From NCBI RefSeq assembly GCF_004054105.1, contig NZ_SBLC01000010.1:1-64000 (forward strand): 64,000 nucleotides of DNA, written 5' to 3'. The stretch is from Falsigemmobacter intermedius. GTDB lineage: Bacteria > Pseudomonadota > Alphaproteobacteria > Rhodobacterales > Rhodobacteraceae. Below, in pieces: positions 9,459 to 18,825 of the stretch. The translations under genes were made by a program, and so were the position numbers. Within the stretch, counting starts at the first letter, position 1; each line of letters starts with the position of its first letter. Under the pieces are notes generated by a model that was given only the letters and a program-made list of their open reading frames with translations, searched no databases and was not told the origin of the DNA.

Positions 9459-11179
9459 TTCCGTGCCCTCAGCCGCGGGTTGGCAACGACCTCAAGGGAC
9501 CGTGAGATGAAGAAGACCGACAGAACCGTCAGCATGATCAGGAAACCAGGCGGCAGGTTCCACCACCAGGCAGTGCGCCAGGCACCGGAAAGTCGCGCAT
9601 CATGCAGGATACCGCCCCAGCTGACCGATTGCGGCGGCCCGAGCCCCAGGAACGAAAGCGTCGCCTCAGCAATGATCGACACACCCACCGTGATCGCCAG
9701 TTCCAGAAACACCAGCGGCATGACGTTGGGCAGGATATGCAGATACATAATCCGTGCATCTGACGCCCCCGCCACCCGCGCCGCCTTCACAAAAGGCCGC
9801 TCGCGCAGCGACAGAACCTGCGCCCGGATAAGACGCGCCGTGGTGCGCCATGTCAGCAGCGAGACCGCCAGGATCACGATCGCAAGGCTTGGCTTGAACA
9901 AAAGCACCAGGATCAGCGCGAAGGGCTCAAAGGGGATGCCATACATCACATCCACCGTGCGCATCAGGATCGTATCGGTGCGCCCGCCGTAATAGCCTGA
10001 AATCAGACCGATATTCGTGCCGATCAGCATCACCAGGAAAGCCCCGAGGAAGCCCACCAGCAGCGCGATCTGCGAGCCGTGAATGCTGCGGCTGAAGAGA
10101 TCACGGCCCAGGTGATCGGTGCCGAACCAGTGCTTTTCCGAAGGCGGCGAGAAGCGGATCACGAATTTATCCGAGCCAAGCGCCAGAGCATCCGATCCGC
10201 TGACCAGAAGCGCCCGCAGGTGACGCTCAGATTCACTGGGGGCAAGCTCCCACTGCGCTCCCGGCGCGCGTTCCATGATGATGCCGTTGCGGCCCACCGC
10301 ATAGCCCTGACCGTCATCGCCGATCCAGCCCGACATCAGCGCGCGGCTGTCGGGGGCTTTGTCGGTGACCCAGCGGGCGTCAGGACCGTCGCGGCGCAGA
10401 AGCGTGCCGCGCTCGCCGATGGCGAGGGCCTGACCGGCGGGTGAAATATGCAGATCGTTCAGATCGCGGCTTGAGCCAAGGCGCACCGCCTCAGCCTGAC
10501 CCGTCACCGGATCATAGCGCAGTGCCAGACCGCGCTCGCCGACGATCAGCGCAGAGCCGTCGATGTCACGCTCAACCCCGCGCAAAGACATGCCGCGGTT
10601 GACCGGAGAGGCGACCGGGGTAAAGGCGCGGGTCGCGAGATCAAAGGCCAGGATCACCTCGCCGTCGCCCACGATCACCGCGCGGGCCTCATCGAGAAAG
10701 GCGACCGAGCGCAGCACCGTGCCCACCGGGGCGGGCAGCGCCTCAAAGGCCCCGCCCTCATCCGCGCGCAGCAGCACCGTGCCGGCATCGCCGACTGCAA
10801 GCGCGGCACCACGCGGGCTGAAATCCACCCCGAAGAGATCGCTTTCGGTGCCGGTGCCCAGCCGGACCCAGGTCCCGGATACCCGCTGCCAGAGGCTGCC
10901 TTCGCGGCCCGCGATCAGATCTTCGCCGCCGCGGCTCGCAGTGTCGTTCAGCGCCACATCCCCCAGCGAGGGTTGCAGCACCCAGCCCGACCCGCTGCGC
11001 ATCAGCACCGAGCCGTCCTCATCTTCATTGATCGCAAAAGGATCCTGCGGCGCGATCAGCGGCGCAAAGATCGCAAGGCAGAAGATCAGCCCCAGCACAA
11101 TAAGCCCGGTCAGCGCCAGGCGGTCCTGCACCATCAGGCGCAAAGGCGCAAAGGCCTCTTTGAATACGGATGAGCTCAT
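9455..11179 (-). CDS. Peptide ABC transporter permease (DppC family) with inserted seven-repeat propeller-like domain
   Basis: DppC/OppC permeases form half of the membrane channel and are normally about 290 aa; this one is 574 aa. Residues 22-44 form the first membrane helix and residues 350-364 (HWFGTDHLGRDLFSR) are the conserved segment before helix 2, followed by a normal BPD_transp_1 domain with the EAA loop (VKAARVAGASDARIMYLHILPN). Between them, in what should be the periplasmic loop, lie about 300 extra residues. Seven repeats of pattern [LVY]xxGxxG start at residues 88, 127, 168, 211, 252, 293 and 332, about 41 aa apart, suggesting a seven-bladed beta-propeller. The frame is open throughout, and the gene overlaps both neighbours by 4 bp, so this is not an assembly join. 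Confidence 0.85.
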   Translation of the reverse strand: MSSSVFKEAFAPLRLMVQDRLALTGLIVLGLIFCLAIFAPLIAPQDPFAINEDEDGSVLMRSGSGWVLQPSLGDVALNDTASRGGEDLIAGREGSLWQRVSGTWVRLGTGTESDLFGVDFSPRGAALAVGDAGTVLLRADEGGAFEALPAPVGTVLRSVAFLDEARAVIVGDGEVILAFDLATRAFTPVASPVNRGMSLRGVERDIDGSALIVGERGLALRYDPVTGQAEAVRLGSSRDLNDLHISPAGQALAIGERGTLLRRDGPDARWVTDKAPDSRALMSGWIGDDGQGYAVGRNGIIMERAPGAQWELAPSESERHLRALLVSGSDALALGSDKFVIRFSPPSEKHWFGTDHLGRDLFSRSIHGSQIALLVGFLGAFLVMLIGTNIGLISGYYGGRTDTILMRTVDVMYGIPFEPFALILVLLFKPSLAIVILAVSLLTWRTTARLIRAQVLSLRERPFVKAARVAGASDARIMYLHILPNVMPLVFLELAITVGVSIIAEATLSFLGLGPPQSVSWGGILHDARLSGAWRTAWWWNLPPGFLIMLTVLSVFFISRSLEVVANPRLRARK

Positions 11180-12153
11180 TTCAGTCGCACCCTCGGGTCC
11201 AGGGCCGAATAAAGGATATCGACCGCGAGGTTCAGGAAGATCACGAAACAGGCCATGATCAGGAAGCAGGCCTGGGCCAGCGGGAAGTCAGAGGTGCGCA
11301 CCGCGTTCAGGATCTCACGTCCCAGACCCGGCCATGAAAAGACCACCTCGACCACCACCTGGCCACCGGCGGCCAGACCAATGGTCACCGCAAGCTGGGT
11401 CACCACCGGCAAAAGCGCGTTGCGGGCCGCGTGTTTGTAAAGCACGCGCCGCTCGGTCAGACCCTTGGCGCGGGCCATCTCAATGAAATCCTCGCCATAA
11501 ACTTCGAGCATGGTGTTGCGCATGATGAGAAGCGGCGAGCCGAGATAAAAGAGCGCCACAATCGAGGCGGGAAGGATCAGGTGATGCAGGAAATCCAGCG
11601 TCAGGATCTTGTCCCAGAAGCCCGAAGCCTCATAGGGCAGCGTCCGCATCCCCGAGGTCGGCAGCCATTCGAGCCAGACCCCGAAGACAAGGATCGCAAT
11701 CATCCCGGTCCAGAACATCGGCGCCGAACGGAACATCAGCCCGAGGAAAACCCCAAGGCTGTCCGCATTGGAGCCGCGCCGCCAGGAAAGCCATGCCCCC
11801 AGCGGCATGCCGATGCCATAAGCCGCGATGATCGCGGTCAGCATCAGCACCATGGTATTGCCAAGGCGCTCCCAGACGATATCGGCCACCGGGGCGCGAT
11901 AATGGAAAGAGGTGCCAAAATCGCCGGTAACGGCGTTTTGCAGGAAGATCAGATATTGCTGCCAGAGCGGCTGATCGAGGCCGAACTGCGCACGCACTTC
12001 AGCGCGCTGCTCGGGGCTCAGGCCCTCAGAGACCAGAGCGGTTGTCGGATCAGGCAGGCCTAACCGGAACAGGAAAAAAAGTAACGTCGCGATGATAAAC
12101 AGGGCCAGCAGGGCCTGCAGAAAACGACGGATCAGATAGCCGCGGCTGCGCAT
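11176..12153 (-). CDS. Peptide ABC transporter permease (DppB family)
   Basis: This 325-aa inner-membrane protein is the first permease of the peptide importer. It has the N-terminal DppB signature (YLIRRFLQALLALFIIATL), a periplasmic stretch with GLDQPLWQQYLIFLQN and GDFGTSF, and the conserved EAA loop near residue 230 (FIEMARAKGLTERRVLYKHA) followed by ARNALLPVVTQLA. It follows the binding protein gene by about 70 bp and overlaps the next permease by ATGA. It is of normal length, in contrast to its partner permease. Confidence 0.9.
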   Translation of the reverse strand: MRSRGYLIRRFLQALLALFIIATLLFFLFRLGLPDPTTALVSEGLSPEQRAEVRAQFGLDQPLWQQYLIFLQNAVTGDFGTSFHYRAPVADIVWERLGNTMVLMLTAIIAAYGIGMPLGAWLSWRRGSNADSLGVFLGLMFRSAPMFWTGMIAILVFGVWLEWLPTSGMRTLPYEASGFWDKILTLDFLHHLILPASIVALFYLGSPLLIMRNTMLEVYGEDFIEMARAKGLTERRVLYKHAARNALLPVVTQLAVTIGLAAGGQVVVEVVFSWPGLGREILNAVRTSDFPLAQACFLIMACFVIFLNLAVDILYSALDPRVRLK

Positions 12154-12226
12154 CAGAGATCCCTAAAGTAAAGGACCCCGCCGCGGCCCTGGGGACCGTG
12201 ACGGGGTGAGTTTTGTCAAAAGCGGC

Positions 12227-13825
12227 TTACTTCTGCAGCTTGCCCTCTGCCGACCAGCTGTAACCGGCGGCCTTCAGCTCTTCTTTTGCGGCTTCGATGT
12301 CGAAATCAAAGCGCTCGGTAAAGGCGTTGTGCCAGAAGGTGTTGACCGGTGCGATCACGCCCGAGCCCACTTCGCCACGACCATCAAGCAGCACGTTCAC
12401 GATCCGCTCGCGGTCCACGGCGCGGGTCAGTGCGCGGCGGAAAGCGGTGTCGTCAAAGAAGGGTTTCCGCAGGTTATAGGTCATGTGGTAATAGCCGAAA
12501 TCCGGCACCGAGACGACCGCAAGCTTGTCGTTCTGCTCAGCCAGCGGGATCTGACCTGCTTCCATCCGCCAGGCGGTGACGTCGATCTGACCGGTCTGGA
12601 TGCCGGTAAAGACGCCTTCGCTGTCAGCAAAGATCTGGAATTCAACGCCGTCCACCGCGATCTGATCGGCGTGGAAGTGATCCTCGAACTTGTCGAGTTT
12701 CATGAATTCGCCGGGGGTGTATTGGTTAAACTTGAACGGACCCGAGCCCACGGTGGGGATATCGGCCGGCGCAAGCTCCATCGGCTTTTCAATCTTTTCC
12801 CAGATGTGCTTGGGCAGGATCGAGATCTGCGACAGCGTGATCGAGGCAAAGGGGGCCGAAGGCGCCTTCAGATTGAAACGCACGGTCAGATCGTCGACGA
12901 TTTCCACGTTATCCAGCACCGCCAGGTAGCTGTTGAAATAGCCGTAGTCCGAGTTGACCAGATAGTCGTAGGAGAATTTCACATCCGCCGAGGTGACCGG
13001 CATGCCGTCGTGGAATTTCAGCCCCTCGCGCAGCTTCACTTCAATGGTTTTGTCATCTACCGCCGTGACGCTTTCGGCCATCCAGTTCTTCACTTCGACA
13101 TCCGGCGTCAGACGCACCAGGCGGTCATAGTAAAGACGCATCCACTTCCACGCCCAGACGGTATTGGCCAGCATGGGGTTGATATTGTCGGGCGACTGCG
13201 GGCCGCCGTAACGCAGGGTTTTCCGCTCGGTCAGCGGCTTCGCTTCCATCGGAACCCATTCCGAATAAAGCGCTTCGCCGGCCATGGCTTCCATGCCCTC
13301 AAACGTGGTCTTGTTATAGGCCACAACCTCGTCGCGGTGGAACAGGATCACCAGCGGCGCATCCGGCGCTGCGATTTCCTGCAGCTTATGGACCATTTCC
13401 TGGCGTTTCGCCGGGTCGAACTCGCGCGCCTGGGCGGCGAAAAGCTCGTCATATTCGGGGTTAGAATAGCCGCCCGGGTTGTTGGCGCCCGGCTTGGCGT
13501 TCTCAGTTGCAAGGGTGCCGAGGTAGAACTGCGGATCCAGACGGTCCACACGGCCCGACCAGCCCGAGACGACAACCGAGAAGTCCTGCTGGTCATAGAA
13601 TTTGTTTAGCAGCGTCGAAAATTCGGTCGGCGAAACGGTGACATCGAGGCCAAGGCTCTTCCAGGCCTCTGCGATGATATAGGCCCCCTCATAGCGGATC
13701 GGGTCATAGGCCTCGGTGGTGGTCAGAATCTCAATCGGCGGCAGAGCCGTCTGAGCCTGAGCGCCCAGCGGCAGGCCGAGCGCTGCGCAAAGCGCAATCC
13801 GGCTGATGGTTGCGGTGCGGAACAT
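12227..13825 (-). CDS. Peptide ABC transporter substrate-binding protein (family 5)
   Basis: The 532-aa protein is the periplasmic receptor of the importer. It begins with a Sec signal peptide (MFRTATISRIALCAALG, cleavage near AQA-QTA) and carries the SBP_bac_5 fold, including TVGSGPFKFNQYTPGEFM and FRRALTRAVDRERIVNVLLDG. ATG 13825 is preferred because GGGAGA lies just upstream; the ATG at 13840 would place that site inside the gene. It is the first gene of a five-gene operon (binding protein, two permeases, dual ATPase, gamma-glutamyltransferase). The terminal enzyme suggests gamma-glutamyl peptides or glutathione as substrate, but the sequence alone does not prove this. Confidence 0.87.
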   Translation of the reverse strand: MFRTATISRIALCAALGLPLGAQAQTALPPIEILTTTEAYDPIRYEGAYIIAEAWKSLGLDVTVSPTEFSTLLNKFYDQQDFSVVVSGWSGRVDRLDPQFYLGTLATENAKPGANNPGGYSNPEYDELFAAQAREFDPAKRQEMVHKLQEIAAPDAPLVILFHRDEVVAYNKTTFEGMEAMAGEALYSEWVPMEAKPLTERKTLRYGGPQSPDNINPMLANTVWAWKWMRLYYDRLVRLTPDVEVKNWMAESVTAVDDKTIEVKLREGLKFHDGMPVTSADVKFSYDYLVNSDYGYFNSYLAVLDNVEIVDDLTVRFNLKAPSAPFASITLSQISILPKHIWEKIEKPMELAPADIPTVGSGPFKFNQYTPGEFMKLDKFEDHFHADQIAVDGVEFQIFADSEGVFTGIQTGQIDVTAWRMEAGQIPLAEQNDKLAVVSVPDFGYYHMTYNLRKPFFDDTAFRRALTRAVDRERIVNVLLDGRGEVGSGVIAPVNTFWHNAFTERFDFDIEAAKEELKAAGYSWSAEGKLQK

Positions 13826-14121
13826 TGGTGTCTCCCTCAATCACGGTCAGACCGAATAATCCCGGACCGAACCGGGCAAATTCCTGCGAATTTGCCTGTA
13901 GCTTCAAAATTTTTAATATTCGTACGGAACAACTGCACCGACCTTATGCGGATTGGTTGGGGTGAAGCAACCACAAGGCCGCAGCCCGGCCCGGCAAACT
14001 TCGCAATGCGGAATAATCATGCGCCAGGCGCAGAAACGGCAGGGGCCATCCGCGGCCCGCGTTAACCCCTCTCTGCACGAAAGCTGCTCAGATCAGCCCC
14101 GGAGAAAACGGGGAGATCGTG
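13826..14121. promoter_or_regulatory. Intergenic region with divergent promoters
   Basis: The 296-bp gap separates the peptide-transport operon (minus) from the glycosyltransferase-like gene (plus). An AT-rich block near 13905-13925 is the likely promoter zone for the transport operon. I see no clear protein-binding palindrome and no small gene. Confidence 0.4.
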
Positions 14122-15113
14122 ATGAACCGAAGCCGGGAGATGCGCCTTGCGGATCTGTCGATCTATACATTGCTCTATCTCTGTGAGCGCTCCGGCCGTC
14201 CCGTCAATCTCGGGCGCAGCCGCGCGGATCCGCTAGCGGTCTATCTGAAATGTGCCGCCGCGCTGAACCGCTCGCTGTCGCGCTATGGCACGGCGGTGAC
14301 CATCCTGACCAATCAGCCCGAGTGCCTCGCTGATCTGCAAAGACGCCACGGCACCGCGGTGGCGCGGTGGCGCAGCAGCCCATGGCCTTTACCCTGGCGG
14401 TTCCTGAAACCATCGGCTTTCGCGCCGCGCATTTTAAGCTTGAGGCGATCCGCCACTTCGCCTCAGGCGCCTGGGGAGAGGTGGTGCTTTTGCTCGACGC
14501 CGATGTGCTGGCGCTGAGCGAGATCCGCCTGCGGCTGCCGCAATCGCCCTTTCTGATGGGCTATCGGCTGGATGACGAAAGCCGCGACCCGCAGCTTCTG
14601 CGTTCCAAAGCCCTGCTGCTGAACGGCCGCGATGCGGTGTGCGAAAGATGGTGGGGCGGGGAGTTTCTGCTTGGAAATCCTGCAGGATTTGGCGCGATCA
14701 GCCCGGTGATCGATGAGATCTTTCCGCGCTACGCCACCCATTTTCAACGCTGCGCGCATCAGGGCGATGAGATGGTGATGAATGCGGCGCTCGATCTTTT
14801 GCAAGGCCGGACCCCTGTTGATCCCGGTTCTCTGACGCTTGAGGAATGCAACCCCGCCGGGGTCATCTCCCGCTGGTGGTCGGTGCGCACCACCGAGCCT
14901 GGTCCGCCCTTAAAGGCAGCGCTGCGCAGCTCTCTGATCCATCTGCCTGCCGACAAGACGCTCCTGGCGCAGGTTTTCGACGAAGGGGATCCGGGCACGC
15001 AGACCGCAAAACTTTTGCAGCGCCGCCTGGCGCGAAAGACCCGGGCGCTGCGTTACCTGCGCCCGCTCCTGCCGGTTCTCTCTGCGGCGCGGCCCCGCGC
15101 GCCGCGATTGTGA
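14122..15113 (+). pseudogene. Glycosyltransferase-like (nucleotide-sugar transferase fold) gene, frameshifted
   Basis: Two frames join into one protein. The first, from ATG 14122 (GGGGAGA just upstream), reads through RADPLAVYLKCAAALNRSL and VTILTNQPECL. The second carries VPETIGFRAAHFKLEAIRHF and WGEVVLLLDADVLAL, a DxD motif of GT-A type sugar transferases, and ends at 15113. The join needs one extra G near 14369, where GCGCGGTGGCG would become GCG CGG GTG GCG. Restored length is about 330 aa. The acceptor and sugar are unknown. The break may be real decay or an indel in a GC-rich run. Confidence 0.6.
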
Positions 15114-15135
15114 GGCCCCGTCACTCACCCTCAAA

Positions 15136-15161
15136 GGGGCCGCCGCATCTGCGACGGCCCC
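15136..15161. terminator. Terminator hairpin between convergent genes
   Basis: A 7-bp GC stem (15136-15142 with 15155-15161) lies between the glycosyltransferase-like gene and the proV-type gene, which converge. No long T tract follows, so strength is uncertain. Confidence 0.5.
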
Positions 15162-15167
15162 CTCAGA

Positions 15168-16268
15168 TCACGCCGGCTGTGCGGGCTGGATCAACATGGC
15201 TTTCATAATATCATCCATATTCACCACGCCCCGCGGCTGCCCGCGACGGCCGAGCACGGTGACCGCGCTTTCGGGGCTCGACAAAAGCCGCAATGCGCTT
15301 TCCTCAAGGGTGAGCGCACCGGGCAGTTCCAGCTGCGGCCAGTCCAGCGACGAGGGCTTCGGACGCAGAATGCTGCGCAGGCGCAGAACACGGCCCCGGT
15401 TCACCTCTTTGACGAAGGCGCGCACATAATCATTGGCCGGGGCCTGAACGATCTCTTCGCCGCTGCCCTGCTGCGAGATTTCCCCCGCCCGCAGGATGAC
15501 GATCTTATCGCCCAGCCGCAGGGCCTCATCGAGGTCATGGGTGATGAAGACGATGGTCTTGCTGACCTCTTTCTGAATGTCGAGAAGCACCGTCTGCATA
15601 TCCATCCGGATCAGCGGATCCAGCGCCGAGAAGGCCTCATCCATCAGAAGGATCGGCGCATCCATGGTCAGCGCCCGGGCCAGCCCCACGCGCTGCTGCA
15701 TCCCCCCCGAGAGCTGCGACGGATAGCGGTCTTCGTAGCCCTTCAGCCCCACCCGCTCGATCCAGTGGCGCGCCCGCTCGCGGCTGTCGTTGCGATCGAT
15801 GCCCTGAATATCAAGACCATAGACCGCGTTTTCCATCACCGTGCGATGCGGCAGCAGGCCGAATTTCTGAAAGACCATAGCCGTCTTGCGGCGGCGAAAC
15901 TCGCGCAGCTGTGCCTCAGACATAGCCGCCACATCCTCGCCGTCGATCAGCACCTCACCGGCGGTGGGCTGGATCAGCCCGTTCACATGGCGCAGAAGCG
16001 TCGATTTCCCCGAACCCGACAGACCCATGATGACCGAAATACGGCCCGCAGGCAGATCGGTGGTAATGTCGCGCAGACCCAGCGTATGTGCGTGACGGCG
16101 GTTCAGCTCGGCCTTGGTCATCCCGGCTTTGACAGCCTCAACATGCTGCGCCGCGTCAGGGCCGAAGATCTTATAGAGGCTGCGGATTGAGATACCGGTG
16201 ACGGTTTCATCGTCATCGGGCACCAGAGTTGCGGCGCTCAGATCAACATTGGGAAACTCTTCACTCAT
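15168..16268 (-). CDS. proV: Glycine betaine/proline ABC transporter ATPase (ProV/OpuAA)
   Basis: This 366-aa ATPase drives uptake of quaternary-amine osmolytes. It has the ProV-specific N-terminus ([20 protein letters not shown]), Walker [18 protein letters not shown], signature [15 protein letters not shown], Walker [17 protein letters not shown] and the switch [16 protein letters not shown]-terminal CBS-like segment ([21 protein letters not shown]) resembles the regulatory module of this family, though only one clear repeat is visible. ATG 16268 has AGGAGA upstream and overlaps the end of the permease gene by 8 bp. Confidence 0.9.
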   Translation of the reverse strand: MSEEFPNVDLSAATLVPDDDETVTGISIRSLYKIFGPDAAQHVEAVKAGMTKAELNRRHAHTLGLRDITTDLPAGRISVIMGLSGSGKSTLLRHVNGLIQPTAGEVLIDGEDVAAMSEAQLREFRRRKTAMVFQKFGLLPHRTVMENAVYGLDIQGIDRNDSRERARHWIERVGLKGYEDRYPSQLSGGMQQRVGLARALTMDAPILLMDEAFSALDPLIRMDMQTVLLDIQKEVSKTIVFITHDLDEALRLGDKIVILRAGEISQQGSGEEIVQAPANDYVRAFVKEVNRGRVLRLRSILRPKPSSLDWPQLELPGALTLEESALRLLSSPESAVTVLGRRGQPRGVVNMDDIMKAMLIQPAQPA

Positions 16269-17172
16269 CCACATTCTCCTTATGGCGCTGCAGACGGTTG
16301 CCATAGGCCTGCGAGGCGCGGTCAAAGGCGATGGCAATCGCGACCAGGGCAAAACCGTTCATGAAGCCCACGGTGAAAAACTGATTGTTAATGGCCTGGA
16401 GCACGTTTTTGCCAAGGCCGCCAACCCCCACCATCGAGGCCACGACGACCATCGACAGCGACATCATGATGGTCTGGTTGATGCCGGTCATCAGCGTCGG
16501 CAGCGCCAGCGGCAGCTGCACGTTAAAAAGCTTCTGGCGCGGAGATGAGCCAAAGGCATCTGCCGCCTCAATGGCTTCGCGGTCAACCTGGCGGATGCCA
16601 AGGCTGGTCAGCCGCACCATCGGCGGCGTGGCATAGATCACCACCGCGATCATACCCGGCACCTTGCCGATGCCGAAGATCACCACCACCGGGATCAGAT
16701 AGACAAAGCTCGGCAGCGTCTGCATCACGTCCAGCACCGGCGAGATGATCCGCTGCGCACGGTCAGACCGCGCCATCCAGATCCCGATCGGCAGACCGAT
16801 GATGACGGCCGCAAGGGTACAGACCGTCACCATCGACAGGGTGATCATCGTATCCGTCCAGAGCCCGACCCAGCCGATCGCCAGAAGCGCGATCAGCGTG
16901 CCGATGGTAATTCGCCAGGAGCGGCTTGCCGCTCCGGCTGCGGCCACAAGAAGGGCCAGTGTAATGATCCAGGGCGTATTGACGAACAAGGCTTCAAGCC
17001 CGTTCAGCGCCACCTGCAAAGGGGCGGTTGCGGCGTCAATCACCGGTGAAAGTTCGCGCACCAGATCGCGGAAACCGCCATCGATGCTGCGCCGGACCTG
17101 GCGCAGGGTGCTGCTGCTGAGTTCAGGGGCTGCGCAGAGAAACTCGGGCAGACCCCAGCAGGAAGAGGCCAT
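16261..17172 (-). CDS. proW: Glycine betaine/proline ABC transporter permease (ProW)
   Basis: ProW forms the membrane channel of the betaine importer. The 303-aa protein has a soluble N-terminal stretch, then membrane helices from about residue 70, and the binding-protein-dependent transport domain with PSFVYLIPVVVIFGIGKVPG and the EAA loop EAADAFGSSPRQKLFNVQLP. The start at 17172 is supported by AGGAG 6 bp upstream. It lies between the binding protein and ATPase genes in a three-gene operon. Confidence 0.9.
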   Translation of the reverse strand: MASSCWGLPEFLCAAPELSSSTLRQVRRSIDGGFRDLVRELSPVIDAATAPLQVALNGLEALFVNTPWIITLALLVAAAGAASRSWRITIGTLIALLAIGWVGLWTDTMITLSMVTVCTLAAVIIGLPIGIWMARSDRAQRIISPVLDVMQTLPSFVYLIPVVVIFGIGKVPGMIAVVIYATPPMVRLTSLGIRQVDREAIEAADAFGSSPRQKLFNVQLPLALPTLMTGINQTIMMSLSMVVVASMVGVGGLGKNVLQAINNQFFTVGFMNGFALVAIAIAFDRASQAYGNRLQRHKENVDE

Positions 17173-17261
17173 GGGCACTCCTGTTTTCAGATGTTCAGAT
17201 ATAACCACGCGGTCCGTGCCGCCCGGGGCGGCACGGTCACATCAAAAAATCAAGGCACTCC

Positions 17262-18284
17262 TCAGAGCGCTTTTTCGACTTTCGCGGCAATTTCCGGGGT
17301 CAGCCAGGCTTTCCACAGGTCGGGATGCTCTTCCATGAAATGGTAGGCAGCATCCTCATTGGTGGCCTGATTGGTATCCATCCAGGCGAGCACCTCATTG
17401 AGCACATCATTGCCCCAGGAGCGGGTCTGCAGATAGCCCATGGCCACGCCATTGCTTTCGGCAAAGCTTTTGGTCACCACGGTAAAGACCTCGGCCACCG
17501 GGTAATCAGTGGGCTTTGGCTCGGGGCAATCGGCCTGGGCGATGCAGCTGTCGAAATGCTCGCGGTCGAGATCCGCCCCCATCTCAAGGCGCACCATCTC
17601 ATATTTGCCAAGGACCGGGGTCGGTGCCCAGTAATAGCCAAGCCAGCCGCGCCCGCGCTGAACCGCCCCCGCGATCGAGCCGTCGAGCCCCGCCGCAGAG
17701 CCGCTGTCGACCAGATCAAAGCCCTTCGAGCCTGCATCATAAGCGCGGAACAGGTTTTCCGTGGTGATCTGACAGTTCCAGCCCGCCGGGCAGTTCATCA
17801 CCGCCCCCCGGTCCGGCCGCTCCGGCGCGGGGAAGAGATCAGGCCGCGCCAGCGCAGCCTCAATCGTGGTGATCTCAGGATTTTCATCGACGATATATTT
17901 CGGCACCCACCAGCCCTCAACACCCCCGTCGGTGAGGATCTGCGAGGCCACGATCAGCCGCCCCTCGTCGGTGGCGGCATTGAGCGGATCTTTGACGGCG
18001 TTCACCCAAAGCTCCGGGGCGATGTCAGGCTCACCTTTCTCATTCATCGAGGTAAAGGTCGGCATGGTATCGCCGGTCACCAGATCAACCTGGCAGCCAT
18101 AGCCTTCTTCCAGGATGATTTTATCGACCCAGGCGGCAAATCCCGCCGAGGCCCAGTTCATTTCTGCAATAGAGACGCGCCCGCAACTGTCGTCCTGCTG
18201 AGCCTGCGCCCTGCCTGCGGTAAGCGGAGAGATCATCGCACCCGCAAGCAGGGCGATGAGTGAAATTTCAGACAACTTCGTCAT
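17262..18284 (-). CDS. proX: Glycine betaine/choline-type substrate-binding protein (ProX, OpuAC family)
   Basis: The 340-aa periplasmic receptor begins with a signal peptide (MTKLSEISLIALLAGAMI, cleavage near AQA-QQD). The mature part shows the OpuAC pattern, with several aromatic residues that commonly form the cation box (ISIAEMNW-like start, GWWVPKYI, RGRGWLGYYWAPTPVL). Four or more cysteines, such as CPAGWNCQIT and CIAQADC, could form periplasmic disulfides. ATG 18284 is chosen for the AAGGA upstream. It is the first gene of the proXWV-type operon. Confidence 0.88.
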   Translation of the reverse strand: MTKLSEISLIALLAGAMISPLTAGRAQAQQDDSCGRVSIAEMNWASAGFAAWVDKIILEEGYGCQVDLVTGDTMPTFTSMNEKGEPDIAPELWVNAVKDPLNAATDEGRLIVASQILTDGGVEGWWVPKYIVDENPEITTIEAALARPDLFPAPERPDRGAVMNCPAGWNCQITTENLFRAYDAGSKGFDLVDSGSAAGLDGSIAGAVQRGRGWLGYYWAPTPVLGKYEMVRLEMGADLDREHFDSCIAQADCPEPKPTDYPVAEVFTVVTKSFAESNGVAMGYLQTRSWGNDVLNEVLAWMDTNQATNEDAAYHFMEEHPDLWKAWLTPEIAAKVEKAL

Positions 18285-18825
18285 GACATTACTGTCCTTC
18301 GTCGTTGTGCAGCACAAAATGAAGACCCGCCTCAGGCGCTGCCCCTGTGACGACCCGCTGGATTAAATGGCCCGGAAAAACTGCGAGAAACGCAAAGGGG
18401 CCGGGTGCCGAAAAAACGGCACGCTGCGCAAAAAAGGGGAGACCAGACTCCCGCTGCGTGAAACCTCAGTTCGAGGTTCAAAAAGCATACCCCCTGAGTC
18501 ACAAAACGCAACAGTTAAGCGAGATTATCTCTTATAACATTGTTATTACTTGTTTATTTCGTGATTTGTGCTTCATTTGCGGCTGCCTCATCCAGTCAGA
18601 CGGCGCAACCGGCCCGGGATTAAGGCCCCTTCGGCTGACCGATCCGGCTGTGCTTTTGCGGCGAAAGTCCCCCTCGGGCAGGCCCCCCTTTGCAACCCGA
18701 TCCCTGCCCGCAACGTTACTGCTTTGTCCCGTCACCAGGGGGCTTTTCGGGGCGCTTTTCGCGCGCCGGGCGGCTCCTCTCTGCGGGGCTTGCAATGGCG
18801 CAGAAATATCCGCATTCAGGTCAGC
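18285..18825. promoter_or_regulatory. Intergenic region upstream of proX and rsgA with two small palindromes
   Basis: The 541-bp gap holds an AT-rich block near 18500-18580. Two adjacent perfect palindromes lie in it: GAGATTATCTC at 18521-18531 and ATAACATTGTTAT at 18534-18546. They could be operators for the betaine operon, about 240 bp upstream of proX. No convincing gene is seen in the gap; the longer reading frame into rsgA lacks coding character. Confidence 0.4.

Noticed and set aside
6993-9992. 999-aa open frame on the plus strand
   Set aside because: It lies antisense to the dual ATPase and permease genes. Its composition (rich in Arg, His, Gln) is typical of a shadow frame in GC-rich DNA, and the minus strand has clear ATPase motifs.
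18568-18825. N-terminal extension of rsgA to base 18568
   Set aside because: The extension has no RsgA similarity and shadow-like composition; GTG 18826 gives family length with a nearby AGG.
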